NCBI RefSeq assembly: GCF_000620105.1
Contig: NZ_JHVK01000008.1
Span: forward strand, 1-64,000
Direction: 5' to 3'
Length of the DNA: 64,000 nucleotides
Source: Microvirgula aerodenitrificans DSM 15089
Lineage (GTDB): Bacteria > Pseudomonadota > Gammaproteobacteria > Burkholderiales > Aquaspirillaceae
The notes beneath the pieces were generated by a model. That model did not search any database and was not told the origin of the DNA. It worked only from the letters and a program-made list of their open reading frames with translations. Below, in pieces: positions 25,570 to 34,640 of this stretch (the stretch's first letter is position 1; the number at the start of each line of letters is the position of its first letter). Both the position numbers and the translations under genes were made by a program.

Positions 25570-25786
25570 TTTTCCGGTTTCAATTATATAGGTCGTCTTC
25601 AGTTGAAATATTCGTCTGAAAATCAATCTGATAAAAAGTTAAGTACGAGTTTCCCGGATTTTCGATGTCAGCTTGCAGATAGAATTTTGTGTGGCTAATG
25701 TTGTTTTTATATAAAGCAGCGTGTGCGGCTCTTGCCTGCTTTTTTGTAAGGCAGGGTAAATGTCAGGCAGGAAAAAATTAACCAGA

Positions 25787-26110
25787 TCAGTTGTTCATTG
25801 ATGGCCGGGATGGCCGGTCATGATGGAAGGGCTGGTCCTGCTCTTTTCTTAGAATCAATGTCAGCGCTCTTTCCATTGTTTCCGTCGTTTCTTCCATATC
25901 ACTCAGGCAGGCTTCAACCAGCACCCAATACGGATGCGATTTCTCCTTGGTGATCGGAAGCATTTCTGTGGTCGTCTCTTTCAGGACACAGGTAAGCAAA
26001 TTCAAGGATGCAGACATGCGATGAATGACCATCTGCAAGGCTTTTTCTCTGTCGAGAAAGGATTGCTGGTATCTCCTGATTTCTTCTTCCTGATTTGTTT
26101 TTTCTGTCAT
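25787..26110 (-). CDS. Small helical protein of unknown function between chemoreceptor genes
   Basis: 107 aa. AAAAAGGAA sits 7 nt before the ATG. The protein is acidic and helical, with regular hydrophobic heptads ('REKALQMVIHRMSASLNLLTC', trimmed here) and a second helix pair ('LVEACLSDMEETTETMERAL'). It has no signal peptide and no membrane segment. It lies between two chemoreceptor genes on the same strand but more than 200 bp from each. It could be a signalling adaptor, but nothing in the sequence proves a link. Family unknown. Confidence 0.55.
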   Translation of the reverse strand: MTEKTNQEEEIRRYQQSFLDREKALQMVIHRMSASLNLLTCVLKETTTEMLPITKEKSHPYWVLVEACLSDMEETTETMERALTLILRKEQDQPFHHDRPSRPSMNN

Positions 26111-26308
26111 TGCAGGTTCCTTTTTAATGGCTTCATGTAGAAGGGGTGTTGGAAAAATTTTGATAGCAGGCTGGGCGCAAGATATTTATGAGGTTTGCCA
26201 GGCAGGTGACACGATAAGAAGTTGAATCGTCCTGTTGCGTGCATGATGAATTTCATGAAATGGGCATGCCGTTTCTTGAGAGAGGTGTCACCTGTGCAGG
26301 AAAATTGT

Positions 26309-26340
26309 CTGGCCGGTTTCCTTGGCTGGAAGCCGGCCAG
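26309..26340 (-). terminator. Rho-independent terminator after a chemoreceptor gene
   Basis: A 13-bp stem CTGGCCGGTTTCC / GGAAGCCGGCCAG (one wobble) with a 6-base loop. Read leftwards it is followed by ACAATTTTCC. It lies 5 bp after the stop of the leftward gene. Confidence 0.65.
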
Positions 26341-26344
26341 TTGC

Positions 26345-27985
26345 TCAGATCCGGAACCGGCCGATAGTGCTTAACATCTGCTGCGCCTGCTCGTTAAGAT
26401 CGGCTGCCGTTGCCGAATTGCTTTGAGAGCTGGAATGGCTTTCCTCCGCCATCTGTGCCACGCGCTCAATTTGTTGGGCAATATTGGTGCTTGCAGTCGA
26501 TTGCTCTCGCATCGAGTTTGAAATCTCGGCAATCTGTTCAACCGTACCGTGGGTGCGCTCCAGTATGCGGTTAATTGCTTCCGTGGCCTGACTGGCTGTC
26601 TCCACGCCTGCCTCGACCTGGCTTACCACGGTTTGCATGGAGGCCACCGTCTGGTTGGCATCGCTTTGCATCGAGGCGACGGTGCCGGTGATTTCCTGGG
26701 TTGATGCCGCGGTGCGTTCCGCCAGTTTTCGCACCTCGTCGGCCACTACGGCAAAACCACGACCACTTTCACCGGCCCGGGCGGCTTCGATGGCGGCATT
26801 CAGTGCCAGAAGATTGGTTTGTTCCGCGATGTCCTTGATGACACTGACTACCGTGCCGATTGAGGTGGTTTTTTCTTCCAGTTGGGTAATTTGTAGTGCG
26901 GCAAGTTTGATGCTGTCCGAAATGCTGCGAATCATGTCGATGGTTTCATTGATGATGGTCGCTCCCCGCCCGGCTTCATTTCCCGCCTCATGCGCCCGTT
27001 GATCTGCCTGAGCGGAACGATCTGCAACATGGCTGATACTGACCGTCATCTGCTCGACGGCTGCCGACATGCTGGAAGTAGACTCGCTGACCTGCTCGAC
27101 GGCTTGTGACATCTGAGCGGACGAACCTGCCACTTCGGTGGCATGACCCCCTACCGTGCTTCCGATCTGGCTGAGTTCGGCAAAGCTGGTCTGCAGCATC
27201 TGTAACAACTGATTGAAGCAAGTGGCAATGCGAGCAATTTCATCTTTGCCGTTGTCGCTGACACGCAGGGTCAAATCGCGGTCGGAAGTAATGGCTGTGA
27301 TTTTTTCTTCAAGCTGATTAATAGAATGCTTGATGCTTGATGCTACCCACAGACTGGAGGAAAAAATGGCAGCCAGCAGAATAAAACCAATCGTCATCAA
27401 TACCCGTTTTGCTTCATTCTGGGTCTGTACGGCTTTATTCCCCAGCTGATAGGCCAGGTCTTTATTGAACTGAACAATTTTTTTCAGCAAGTTGGCTGTT
27501 TGTATGGCGGCAGGGGTAAAGGTGGTTGCAATATATTTCAGTTCGGCCTCGTCTTGCGCTGCCTTGTCGTGGGGGTTGGCCGCTTGTGCTCTTATTGCTG
27601 TAAATGCTGGAATAAGTGCCTCCCATTTTTTTACGGAGGCAATCGCTGCATCGATATTGGTGCGATCTTCCTCGTTGGTGACCATCGTGCTTTTGTATTG
27701 CTCCAGTTGCCCAAGCAGTGAAGTAATGTTTTCGCTTGCGGTCGTCAGCGCTTTTTTATTGCTCGTCTCGTCTATGGAGGCAACGGAAAGAAGTATCTGG
27801 CGTCTGGCCTCCTGAAATTCCCCACGGATATTCTCAGCCGCAACCAGCGATGGCAATGCGTCTTCATTTATCGCTACGACCCGGCTTTCAACTTCAGCCA
27901 TTTGTGAGTGAAGTACCCACAACATGGCCGCGAGGCCTATGAAGCTGATCAGTGCTAATCCGTAAAGCTTCGTGGATATTTTCAT
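26345..27985 (-). CDS. Methyl-accepting chemotaxis protein with four-helix-bundle sensor
   Basis: 546 aa with AAGGAAAG before the ATG. TM1 at residues 8-27, a 4HB_MCP-type periplasmic bundle ('[20 protein letters not shown]' onward), TM2 near residue 190, HAMP and the signalling domain with tip '[22 protein letters not shown]'. It ends 'STIGRFRI' with no pentapeptide tether. It begins only 29 bp after the stop of the upstream LysR gene, so the two probably form one transcript, which is unusual for a chemoreceptor. Confidence 0.92.
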   Translation of the reverse strand: MKISTKLYGLALISFIGLAAMLWVLHSQMAEVESRVVAINEDALPSLVAAENIRGEFQEARRQILLSVASIDETSNKKALTTASENITSLLGQLEQYKSTMVTNEEDRTNIDAAIASVKKWEALIPAFTAIRAQAANPHDKAAQDEAELKYIATTFTPAAIQTANLLKKIVQFNKDLAYQLGNKAVQTQNEAKRVLMTIGFILLAAIFSSSLWVASSIKHSINQLEEKITAITSDRDLTLRVSDNGKDEIARIATCFNQLLQMLQTSFAELSQIGSTVGGHATEVAGSSAQMSQAVEQVSESTSSMSAAVEQMTVSISHVADRSAQADQRAHEAGNEAGRGATIINETIDMIRSISDSIKLAALQITQLEEKTTSIGTVVSVIKDIAEQTNLLALNAAIEAARAGESGRGFAVVADEVRKLAERTAASTQEITGTVASMQSDANQTVASMQTVVSQVEAGVETASQATEAINRILERTHGTVEQIAEISNSMREQSTASTNIAQQIERVAQMAEESHSSSQSNSATAADLNEQAQQMLSTIGRFRI

Positions 27986-28014
27986 TGTTACTTTCCTTGG
28001 CTGTTCTGGCTTGC

Positions 28015-28890
28015 TTACCCAATTGTGGTCATTCTTGCTATGGCATAATTAAATACCGCTTTTTCTCCGGCTGACAATTTTTTATTGTTTGAATATGCAG
28101 CATAAAGTTCTTCGTCACAGGTTTGATATTGTGAAAGAATCCGCGTTATTTTCCTGGACGCAAGATTGGCGCTTTGCTCGTTGATGATGGCAATGCCAAG
28201 ACCTTGCTCTGCTGCGTCAATGATTCCAGAGGTGGAGTTGGTGGTGAAGCGGCTTTTTATTCTGACCGGAAGAGAAATGCCGCTATATGGCAAAAGCACG
28301 TTGATTGGCTTTTCGCCACCCCTGTAAATGCAGTGATGATTTGCCAGTTCTTCCGGTGTTGCTGGTGTGCCATGCTGCTCCAGATAAGCTTCGCTGGCAT
28401 AAAAACCTGATGCAAGATTACAGACTTTATGGGTCGTGCAATTGTTCATTCCTGGCTTTTGGGTCGAGAGGAGGAGCTTGATTGGCGAATGATAAAAATC
28501 AGGCTCATCATCAGAAACATGGATGTCAAGTTCCAGCTCAGGGTAAAATTTCAGCAGTTCAAAGAAAAAGCTGTTTTGAAATATTTCAAAAAAATTTGTA
28601 GGAACCTGAATGTGAACTTTTTCGTTTTCGCCTTGCTTGCCTGAGCGGATAAAATTTACAGCCGTATCAAGGCTGTCGATATTGACGCCGCTCCATTTGT
28701 AAAGACGCTCGCCATCAGGTGTGCAAGATAATGACCGGGTTGAGCGGGAGAAAAGCAACGTGCCCAGCTTGTTTTCCAGTCCACTTAATCGCCGGCTTAG
28801 CGTGTTGGCGGGCATGCCAAGCTGTTTGCTGGCCTTGGAGAAGTTTCCAGCACGAACGATTTGAACAAAGAGCGAGATATCGTCAAACAT
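28015..28890 (-). CDS. LysR-type regulator linked to a chemoreceptor gene
   Basis: 291 aa. HTH '[20 protein letters not shown]' near the N-terminus and a LysR substrate-binding domain ('[24 protein letters not shown]', seen from about residue 96). Codon use is noticeably more AT-rich than in the surrounding operons. It is 29 bp upstream of a chemoreceptor gene on the same strand. The long upstream gap has two AATTTTGGTT direct repeats (28911-28920 and 28993-29002) that could be its own binding sites. Its target genes are unknown. Confidence 0.82.
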   Translation of the reverse strand: MFDDISLFVQIVRAGNFSKASKQLGMPANTLSRRLSGLENKLGTLLFSRSTRSLSCTPDGERLYKWSGVNIDSLDTAVNFIRSGKQGENEKVHIQVPTNFFEIFQNSFFFELLKFYPELELDIHVSDDEPDFYHSPIKLLLSTQKPGMNNCTTHKVCNLASGFYASEAYLEQHGTPATPEELANHHCIYRGGEKPINVLLPYSGISLPVRIKSRFTTNSTSGIIDAAEQGLGIAIINEQSANLASRKITRILSQYQTCDEELYAAYSNNKKLSAGEKAVFNYAIARMTTIG

Positions 28891-29606
28891 GGCGCTTGTA
28901 CCGAGTGGTCAATTTTGGTTAGGGATAGTTCGCGGCGAAAGAGGGTTCTTTGTTATGCTCAAATATCAGTTTGTCATGATGGTACCTCATCAAATTTTGG
29001 TTGAGAATTGTTGAAAATGGACGCCAGTTATCCATTGTCATGAGGAATTGTGAGAATGGCATTGAGCACCATGCCGGCGTCAGGGGTCTTTATTGAAAAA
29101 AGTCAATGGGCAAATGTTGAAATATTCGACATGAAATGTGACCTGGCAGATTCAGCATCCACTGAGCCGGGAAATCAGGCTGATTAAAATGCCGTCAGCC
29201 ATGAATGCGGCAGGCCATCCCGCCCCTGTTATTCGTGTACTGGTGTCGGTACACTCATCCATTCATGGCACATGACAGCCGAAATCACCGGGCCCACAGG
29301 CATGAACAAGTGAAATATTTTCAGGCGGGGAAGGCTTCCGGGGCTGCAAAAGCCGATGACACAGGACGTTATCCATGACTGCCGGATAACTGCCTTTCAT
29401 GGATGAATTCACCTTCCCGTTTTGATATGAATCAAATCGGCTGGCCGGTACGGGGTTGGTTCATTCGCGTAATGGCGTGCGGTCGTGCTCCTGAAACGAT
29501 GCCGAACGGATGCCTTGTGAATCGACGTGTCCCTTTGCCCGGGGCCCGTGCGCAGTCAGGCCTGTCACCAGGGGGGGCTGCTGACCAGCGTGCTTGGGGC
29601 AGGGGG
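28891..29606. other. 716-bp gap without a convincing protein gene
   Basis: The left half is AT-rich and probably holds the LysR promoter (AATTTTGGTT repeats at 28911 and 28993). Further right are inverted repeats (GTGTAC/GTACAC at 29235-29254; ATCCATGA/TCATGGAT at about 29373-29407) and a perfect FNR-type box at 29422-29435. A 97-codon frame at 29403-29696 overlaps the end of the next chemoreceptor gene and shows no domain. The gap may encode a small RNA. Confidence 0.45.
29422..29435. promoter_or_regulatory. Perfect FNR/ANR-type box
   Basis: TTGATATGAATCAA matches the full consensus TTGAT-N4-ATCAA for FNR-family oxygen regulators. The nearest annotated start codon downstream on either strand is more than 500 bp away (LysR at 28890, leftward). 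It may drive an unrecognised small RNA or leader, or be a chance match. Confidence 0.5.
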
Positions 29607-31217
29607 TCAGATCCTGAAGCGCGCCACCTCCTGCTGCAGGCCGAGCGCCAGCGATTCGAGCTGTCGCGCCGCCGTGCGGGAGAATTGCACTGTTGACTGG
29701 GTTTCCTCCACCACGCCCACCACCCGTTCGACATCTCCGGCCAGGTTGGTGCCGGCCTGGCTCTGCTCGGTCACGGCTTCGGCCACGTTGCGGAAACGCT
29801 CCAGCGTCCGTCCCATGCTGTCGTCAATATCGCCCAGCGATGCTGCCAGCCGGTTTACCTGGGCGACCCCGGCCTCGACCATCGGGTTCACGTGATCCAT
29901 GACCCCGGAGACGGTTGCCGTTTCCTTGACCACGGTCTGGATAATGCTTGAGATCTCGCTGGTGGCCTGTGCGGTGCGCTCGGCCAGCTTGCGGACTTCG
30001 TCCGCCACCACGGCAAAACCTCGTCCCGCCTCGCCGGCGCGAGCGGCTTCGATCGCCGCATTCAGTGCCAGCAGATTGGTCTGGTCGGCAATGTCGCGGA
30101 TGGTGTCGGCAATGCCGCTGATATTGCGCGTGCGTTCTGCCAGCGATACCACCTGGGTCGATGCGGTGCTGATTTCTCCGGCAATGGACAGAATGCTGGT
30201 GGATACCTCGTGCGCCGTGGACCGGCCCTGTTGCGCCAGTTTGGCCACACCACGCGAATCCACTTCGGTTTCGCGAGCGTTCGCGGACACGTGGTCGATG
30301 CTGACCGACAGTTGTTCGATTGCGGCGGCGGCCGACGAAGTCGACTCGTTGGCCACGGTGGAAGCCTGCTCCAGCCGCTCCATCTGTTCGGTCATGCCGT
30401 GTGCGGTGTGTGCCAGCTGTCCGGCCGACTGCGAGATCTGTTCGATCATGGCCCGCAGGCTGATCTGCATGCTGCGCATGACCACCAGCAGGCTGTGGGG
30501 CTTGCCGCTGCTGTGAATTTCATCGGCCAGATTGCCGGCGGCAATGGCTTCGACCACCTGTACGGCGTAGGCCGGTTCGCCACCCAGGGCCCCGATGATC
30601 TGCCGCGACATGGTCATGGCCAGTCCGGCGACGACGACCAGTACGGTGAAACCGATACCCAGCAGCACCCAGGCGTTGTTCCAGAATGTCCTGTCGATGC
30701 TGTCTGTGAAAATACCCGTGCCCACCACCCAGCCCCAGGGTTCGAAGCGGTAAACGCCGTTGAGTTTCGGCAGTTCTTCCGTGCTGCCCTTGCGTGAGGT
30801 CATGATGACGGTCAGGCCATAGGTGCCGGTTTTCAATGCATCGTTATAGGCATCGACCGTAGTCCGTCCATCGGGCAGCTTGCTGCCGGTGTCGACCTTG
30901 CCCACTCGGTCAGATTTGGTATGAGCAACAAGGATATTGTCCTTTGTCCGGGCGAAGTAATAAAAATCGTCATGCTTCATCATGGTCAGCGTCAGGGCCG
31001 CCCTGGCCTGGGCCTCTGCCATGGTGAGTTTTCCCTGTTTCTCCTGACCCTGGTAGTACTTGAGAATGCTTTCCGCTGCTTTCAACTGGCTGACAATAAA
31101 GGCCTCTTTCTCCTTGTTCAGCGACGTGCGGATGCTGTAGAGCGAAAAGCCTGCCAGCAGCAGCAGACCAAAGAAACTGGTAAAAATGATGATTGCAAGC
31201 CGGGTGGAAACACGCAT
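29607..31217 (-). CDS. Methyl-accepting chemotaxis protein with single Cache sensor
   Basis: 536 aa. TM1 (residues about 8-28), a periplasmic sCache_2 domain (about 40-190) with '[19 protein letters not shown]' and '[13 protein letters not shown]' (the W-x-W-V-x-G signature), TM2, HAMP and a signalling tip '[22 protein letters not shown]'. It ends 'EVARFRI'. sCache_2 receptors often detect small carboxylates. It is closely similar in layout to the chemoreceptor encoded at 60778-62400, so the two are paralogues. Confidence 0.92.
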   Translation of the reverse strand: MRVSTRLAIIIFTSFFGLLLLAGFSLYSIRTSLNKEKEAFIVSQLKAAESILKYYQGQEKQGKLTMAEAQARAALTLTMMKHDDFYYFARTKDNILVAHTKSDRVGKVDTGSKLPDGRTTVDAYNDALKTGTYGLTVIMTSRKGSTEELPKLNGVYRFEPWGWVVGTGIFTDSIDRTFWNNAWVLLGIGFTVLVVVAGLAMTMSRQIIGALGGEPAYAVQVVEAIAAGNLADEIHSSGKPHSLLVVMRSMQISLRAMIEQISQSAGQLAHTAHGMTEQMERLEQASTVANESTSSAAAAIEQLSVSIDHVSANARETEVDSRGVAKLAQQGRSTAHEVSTSILSIAGEISTASTQVVSLAERTRNISGIADTIRDIADQTNLLALNAAIEAARAGEAGRGFAVVADEVRKLAERTAQATSEISSIIQTVVKETATVSGVMDHVNPMVEAGVAQVNRLAASLGDIDDSMGRTLERFRNVAEAVTEQSQAGTNLAGDVERVVGVVEETQSTVQFSRTAARQLESLALGLQQEVARFRI

Positions 31218-31449
31218 GATATGCCCTGATTATGGTTGTATATACAATAAAATTTCAAGAAATCATGGAGTAATGGCACTAATTAAAAATCTGGACGAAT
31301 GTGAGTGGAAAATTGATTGCAGAGACGCAAACAGGGCTGTGGCAGCGCATGGCGAGTATGGAAAAGGCTAATGAAATTCTTTCTTGACGCTGGCAAGGAT
31401 ATGTCAGCATCCTTCCGCCTGGAAGGACGTTTACCCCTCAAAAACAGAC

Positions 31450-32397
31450 ATGATTCGTGAAATTGGCTTCTTTATTTATCCAGGGCACCAGATGCTGGAT
31501 CTGGCCGGCCCGCTTTGTGCCTTTGAAATTGCCAATCACTTGCACACAAGTGACACCTATCGCTTCCATCTGTTGTCAACAGGAGGGGGGGCGGTACTCA
31601 ATAGTCTGGGATTGCCGCAGGCCACGGTGCCATCGGCAGCCATTCAGCCACAGCGGCTGGACACGCTGATCGTGGTGGGGGCACCCAGCCCGTTCTCTCC
31701 AGCCGATCTGGATACAGAGGTATTCCGTTCGCTGGTGACGGCCTCGCGTCGCGTCGCCAGTGTGTGTACGGGCGTGTTTCTGCTGGCGGCACTTGGCGTG
31801 CTTGATCGGCGCAAGGTAACGACCCACTGGCGTTACGTGGATCGTTTGCGACAGGACTATCCATCAGTGCGAGTGGATGGCGAGCAGGTATTTGTTCAGG
31901 ATGGCGATATCTGGACTTCTGCCGGCATAACGGCAGGCATTGATCTGGCCATTGCACTGATCGAGGTTGACCATGGCATCGATCTGGCTCGTGCTGTCGC
32001 ACGTGAAATGGTGGTTTATCACCGCCGGGCGGGCGGTCAATCGCAATTTTCCACACTCGGCGATCTGGCCCCGGCATCAGACCGGATTCGCAATGTACTG
32101 GCCTATGTTCGTGAAAATGTCATGCGACCTATCCGTGTCGATGACATGGCCAGAGTGGCCTGCATCAGTTCCCGACAATTTGCCCGTGTCTTCAAGCGGG
32201 AAACCGGAGAATCTCCAGCCAGGGCCATTGAACGGATCAGAGTGGAAATTGCGCGTGACCGGATTGAAAGCGGATCTGAATCACTGGAAAAAATTGCCGG
32301 ACTTTCAGGATTTGTCGATCCGGAACGGATGCGCAGGGCATTTATACGCATAATAGGGCGCCCTCCGTGTGCCATTCGTCAGGCCGGACGAAATTGA
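31450..32397 (+). CDS. GlxA/FtrA-type AraC-family regulator
   Basis: 315 aa from ATG 31450; the frame is open further upstream but 'MIREIGFFIYPGHQMLDLAG' is the typical GlxA start. An N-terminal DJ-1/PfpI-like domain (residues 3-170; 'VASVCTGVFLLAALGVL' holds the elbow Cys) is followed by a C-terminal AraC double HTH (about 215-310). Such regulators often control catabolic or efflux genes of nitrogenous or aromatic compounds. It is divergent from the chemoreceptor gene; a 232-bp region separates them. The target is unknown. Confidence 0.87.
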   Translation: MIREIGFFIYPGHQMLDLAGPLCAFEIANHLHTSDTYRFHLLSTGGGAVLNSLGLPQATVPSAAIQPQRLDTLIVVGAPSPFSPADLDTEVFRSLVTASRRVASVCTGVFLLAALGVLDRRKVTTHWRYVDRLRQDYPSVRVDGEQVFVQDGDIWTSAGITAGIDLAIALIEVDHGIDLARAVAREMVVYHRRAGGQSQFSTLGDLAPASDRIRNVLAYVRENVMRPIRVDDMARVACISSRQFARVFKRETGESPARAIERIRVEIARDRIESGSESLEKIAGLSGFVDPERMRRAFIRIIGRPPCAIRQAGRN

Positions 32398-32488
32398 TTT
32401 CCTTCCAGTCTGGCATGTGTCCGCCGTTCGCCAGGTGCGGCGCACCGACTGAATCGGGATCTGGCGAAATGAATACAGGGTGCAAACC

Positions 32489-33121
32489 TCAATCCTGCTG
32501 AATCGATCGAACATAGGCACAGAACATATCGGCCAAGGCATCGGAGTAGGCAACCATTTCCGCTTTTGTCCGCCGGGTGCGGGAAAAACTGCTGCCGACG
32601 GTGCCAAGCGTGGTGGAGATCATGTCACTGGCCAGCTCGCGAGAGGCGGGGGCCGCATCGGGTAGCAGCTGTTCCATGAATGCGCCGAACATCCGGTCGC
32701 TCTCCGCCCGTATGGCTTTTGCCTCCGGGCTGTCCCGGTAGAACGGTGCCGCGTCATTGAGCGCTCCGCGAACCTCTGCTTCCTCGCACTCGGAACGGAT
32801 GAATGCGTGAACCAGCGTGCGCAGCCGCGTCAGCGGCGGTGTCGCCGTGTCATCGAGGATGCGGCGCAGCATGTCCAGCGTTTGCTGCCATTCGTCGCTT
32901 TGCAGCCTGAACAGGATTGCGGCCTTGTTGGGGAAGTACTGGTACAGGGAGCCAATGCTGATTCCGGCCTTCTCGGCCACGCGTGCGGTAGTGAACCGGG
33001 TGGCGCCTTCCCGGGCCAGAACCTGAGTCGCTGCCTGCAGCACTGCACTCACCAGCTCGTTCGAACGCGCCTGCTGTGGCTGCTTTCGTGAGGAAACATC
33101 GGGGTTTTTGCTCTTCGGCAT
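32489..33121 (-). CDS. TetR-family regulator of the adjacent MFS gene
   Basis: 210 aa from the ATG at 33121; the frame is open to 33337 but the extra part has no ribosome-binding site and covers the intergenic region. HTH 'TTARVAEKAGISIGSLYQYF' and a helical ligand-binding domain. It is divergent from an MFS transporter with ATGCGA-N8-TCGCAT between the two starts, the standard arrangement for a TetR repressor and its drug or metabolite exporter. Confidence 0.85.
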   Translation of the reverse strand: MPKSKNPDVSSRKQPQQARSNELVSAVLQAATQVLAREGATRFTTARVAEKAGISIGSLYQYFPNKAAILFRLQSDEWQQTLDMLRRILDDTATPPLTRLRTLVHAFIRSECEEAEVRGALNDAAPFYRDSPEAKAIRAESDRMFGAFMEQLLPDAAPASRELASDMISTTLGTVGSSFSRTRRTKAEMVAYSDALADMFCAYVRSIQQD

Positions 33122-33158
33122 GGTGTGGTTCCGGCAAGTCGGCAAATGCGAATAGAGA

Positions 33159-33178
33159 ATGCGACTGATTGATCGCAT
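33159..33178. promoter_or_regulatory. Candidate TetR operator
   Basis: The inverted repeat ATGCGA-N8-TCGCAT lies 38 bp upstream of the TetR start. A second, looser repeat (ATAATT-N11-AATTAT) follows in the same region and may be a second site or promoter elements. Confidence 0.5.
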
Positions 33179-33354
33179 AATTTGAACGCGATGAATTATT
33201 CGCATTGTTCCACGGAACCTGAACGCCCTCAACAACGGCACACCCATGTCCGCCTTCTCCTGTTCTGGTCGACCTTGTTCCGTCGGGCCACTCACAACCT
33301 GACACCAGGCCGGCCGTTCTGAATGCTGGCCGGTCACTGCACGAAATATTCAAC

Positions 33355-34578
33355 ATGGAAAAAAACACTTCGCACCATGCGGCGGCGGCGCTGACCCCGC
33401 CGGCCCCCCGCGTTCTGATGAAACTGCTGCCGCTCACGATGACCGTGTTCATCGCTTTCCTCACCCTCGGCATGCAGCTCCCGGTGCTGCCGCTGTACCT
33501 TCATGATTCACTCGGGATGGGCACGCTGGTGGTCGGTCTGGTTATCGGTTCGGAATTTGCTGCAGCTTTGCTTACCCGTGCCTGGGCGGGCAATTTCGCC
33601 GATATGCGCGGTCCGAAGAAGGCGGTCGTGGCGGGAACCGTTGCGGCTGCCTCATCGGGGCTGGCCTACCTGGTGTCGCTGGCATTTGCTGATGCGCCAG
33701 AAGTGGCCGTCTGGATCCTGCTGGCCGGGCGCATCCTGCTGGCCTTCGGGCAAAGCCTGATCGTGACCGGTTCCATGGGCTGGGGTATCGGCCTGGTCGG
33801 GCCGCAGAACGCCGGCAAAGTCATGGCCTGGAATGGTATCGCCATCTATGCCGCGTATGCGTTCGGTGCGCCGCTGGGGGTGGCCGTGAGCGCGCAGTGG
33901 GGTTTTCACGGCATCGCCGTCTCCGCCGTATTCATCCCGCTGCTGGCGCTTGGCATTGTCGCCGGCGTCAAAGGCGTCGCGCCTGCCGCACAGCGCCGTA
34001 CGCCGTTCTACAAGGTGCTCGGCGCGGTGTGGGTGCCGGGGACAGGGCTGGCCCTGTCGAGCGTTGGTTTTGGCCTCATCACCGCTTTTATCGCCTTGCT
34101 GTTCGCAGCCCGGGGCTGGGACAACGCATCGGCAGCCTTTACCGCTTTCGGGGTGGCTTTCATCGCCGCACGATTGCTGTTCGGGCATCTGCCCGACCGG
34201 GTCGGCGGGGCGAAGGTGGCGCTCGTCAGCGTGATCATCGAGGCCGTCGGTCAGTTGCTGATCTGGGGAAGCGATGCCGCCGCCGGCGCATGGCTCGGTG
34301 CCGCGCTGACCGGCTTCGGCTATTCGCTGGCTTTCCCGGGCTTTGGCGTGGAAGCACTGCGCCGCGCACCGCCGCAGACCCGCAGCCTGGCGATGGGGGC
34401 TTATGCGGCGTTCCTTGACCTGGCTCTTGGTCTCACCAGTCCGCTGGCCGGTGCGCTGGCCGGCGCCTGGGGCATCGGCTCGGTCTATCTTGCCGGGGCG
34501 GTGACCGTGGGGTTGTCGGTGTTCGTCGCCTGGCGGTTGCTGGTGACAGAACCGGCCAGGACAGCCGTGCATGCCTGA
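33355..34578 (+). CDS. MFS transporter (YhhS-like)
   Basis: 407 aa with 12 predicted membrane helices. 'AWAGNFADMRGPKKAV' between helices 2 and 3 is the MFS loop motif, and the second half repeats it as 'GHLPDRVGGAKVAL'. Family members in this branch (YhhS/arabinose-efflux-like) export drugs or metabolites. It is controlled, by position, by the divergent TetR protein. It converges on pchA with a strong terminator between them. Substrate unknown. Confidence 0.85.
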   Translation: MEKNTSHHAAAALTPPAPRVLMKLLPLTMTVFIAFLTLGMQLPVLPLYLHDSLGMGTLVVGLVIGSEFAAALLTRAWAGNFADMRGPKKAVVAGTVAAASSGLAYLVSLAFADAPEVAVWILLAGRILLAFGQSLIVTGSMGWGIGLVGPQNAGKVMAWNGIAIYAAYAFGAPLGVAVSAQWGFHGIAVSAVFIPLLALGIVAGVKGVAPAAQRRTPFYKVLGAVWVPGTGLALSSVGFGLITAFIALLFAARGWDNASAAFTAFGVAFIAARLLFGHLPDRVGGAKVALVSVIIEAVGQLLIWGSDAAAGAWLGAALTGFGYSLAFPGFGVEALRRAPPQTRSLAMGAYAAFLDLALGLTSPLAGALAGAWGIGSVYLAGAVTVGLSVFVAWRLLVTEPARTAVHA

Positions 34579-34601
34579 TTTCCTGAAGCTCAGGCATTGA
34601 C

Positions 34602-34638
34602 GCGCCGTTCCCCGCCGGCGGGTGGCGGGGAACGGCGC
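34602..34638. terminator. Bidirectional hairpin between the MFS gene and pchA
   Basis: A perfect 15-bp stem GCGCCGTTCCCCGCC / GGCGGGGAACGGCGC with a 7-base loop, 24 bp after the MFS stop and just after the pchA stop on the other strand. It has no long T-run but is positioned to stop transcription from both sides. Confidence 0.6.
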
Positions 34639-34640
34639 AT

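Noticed and set aside
29403..29696. 97-codon frame just after the FNR box
   Set aside because: It starts upstream of the box rather than after it, overlaps the chemoreceptor 3' end, and has no domain or coding character.
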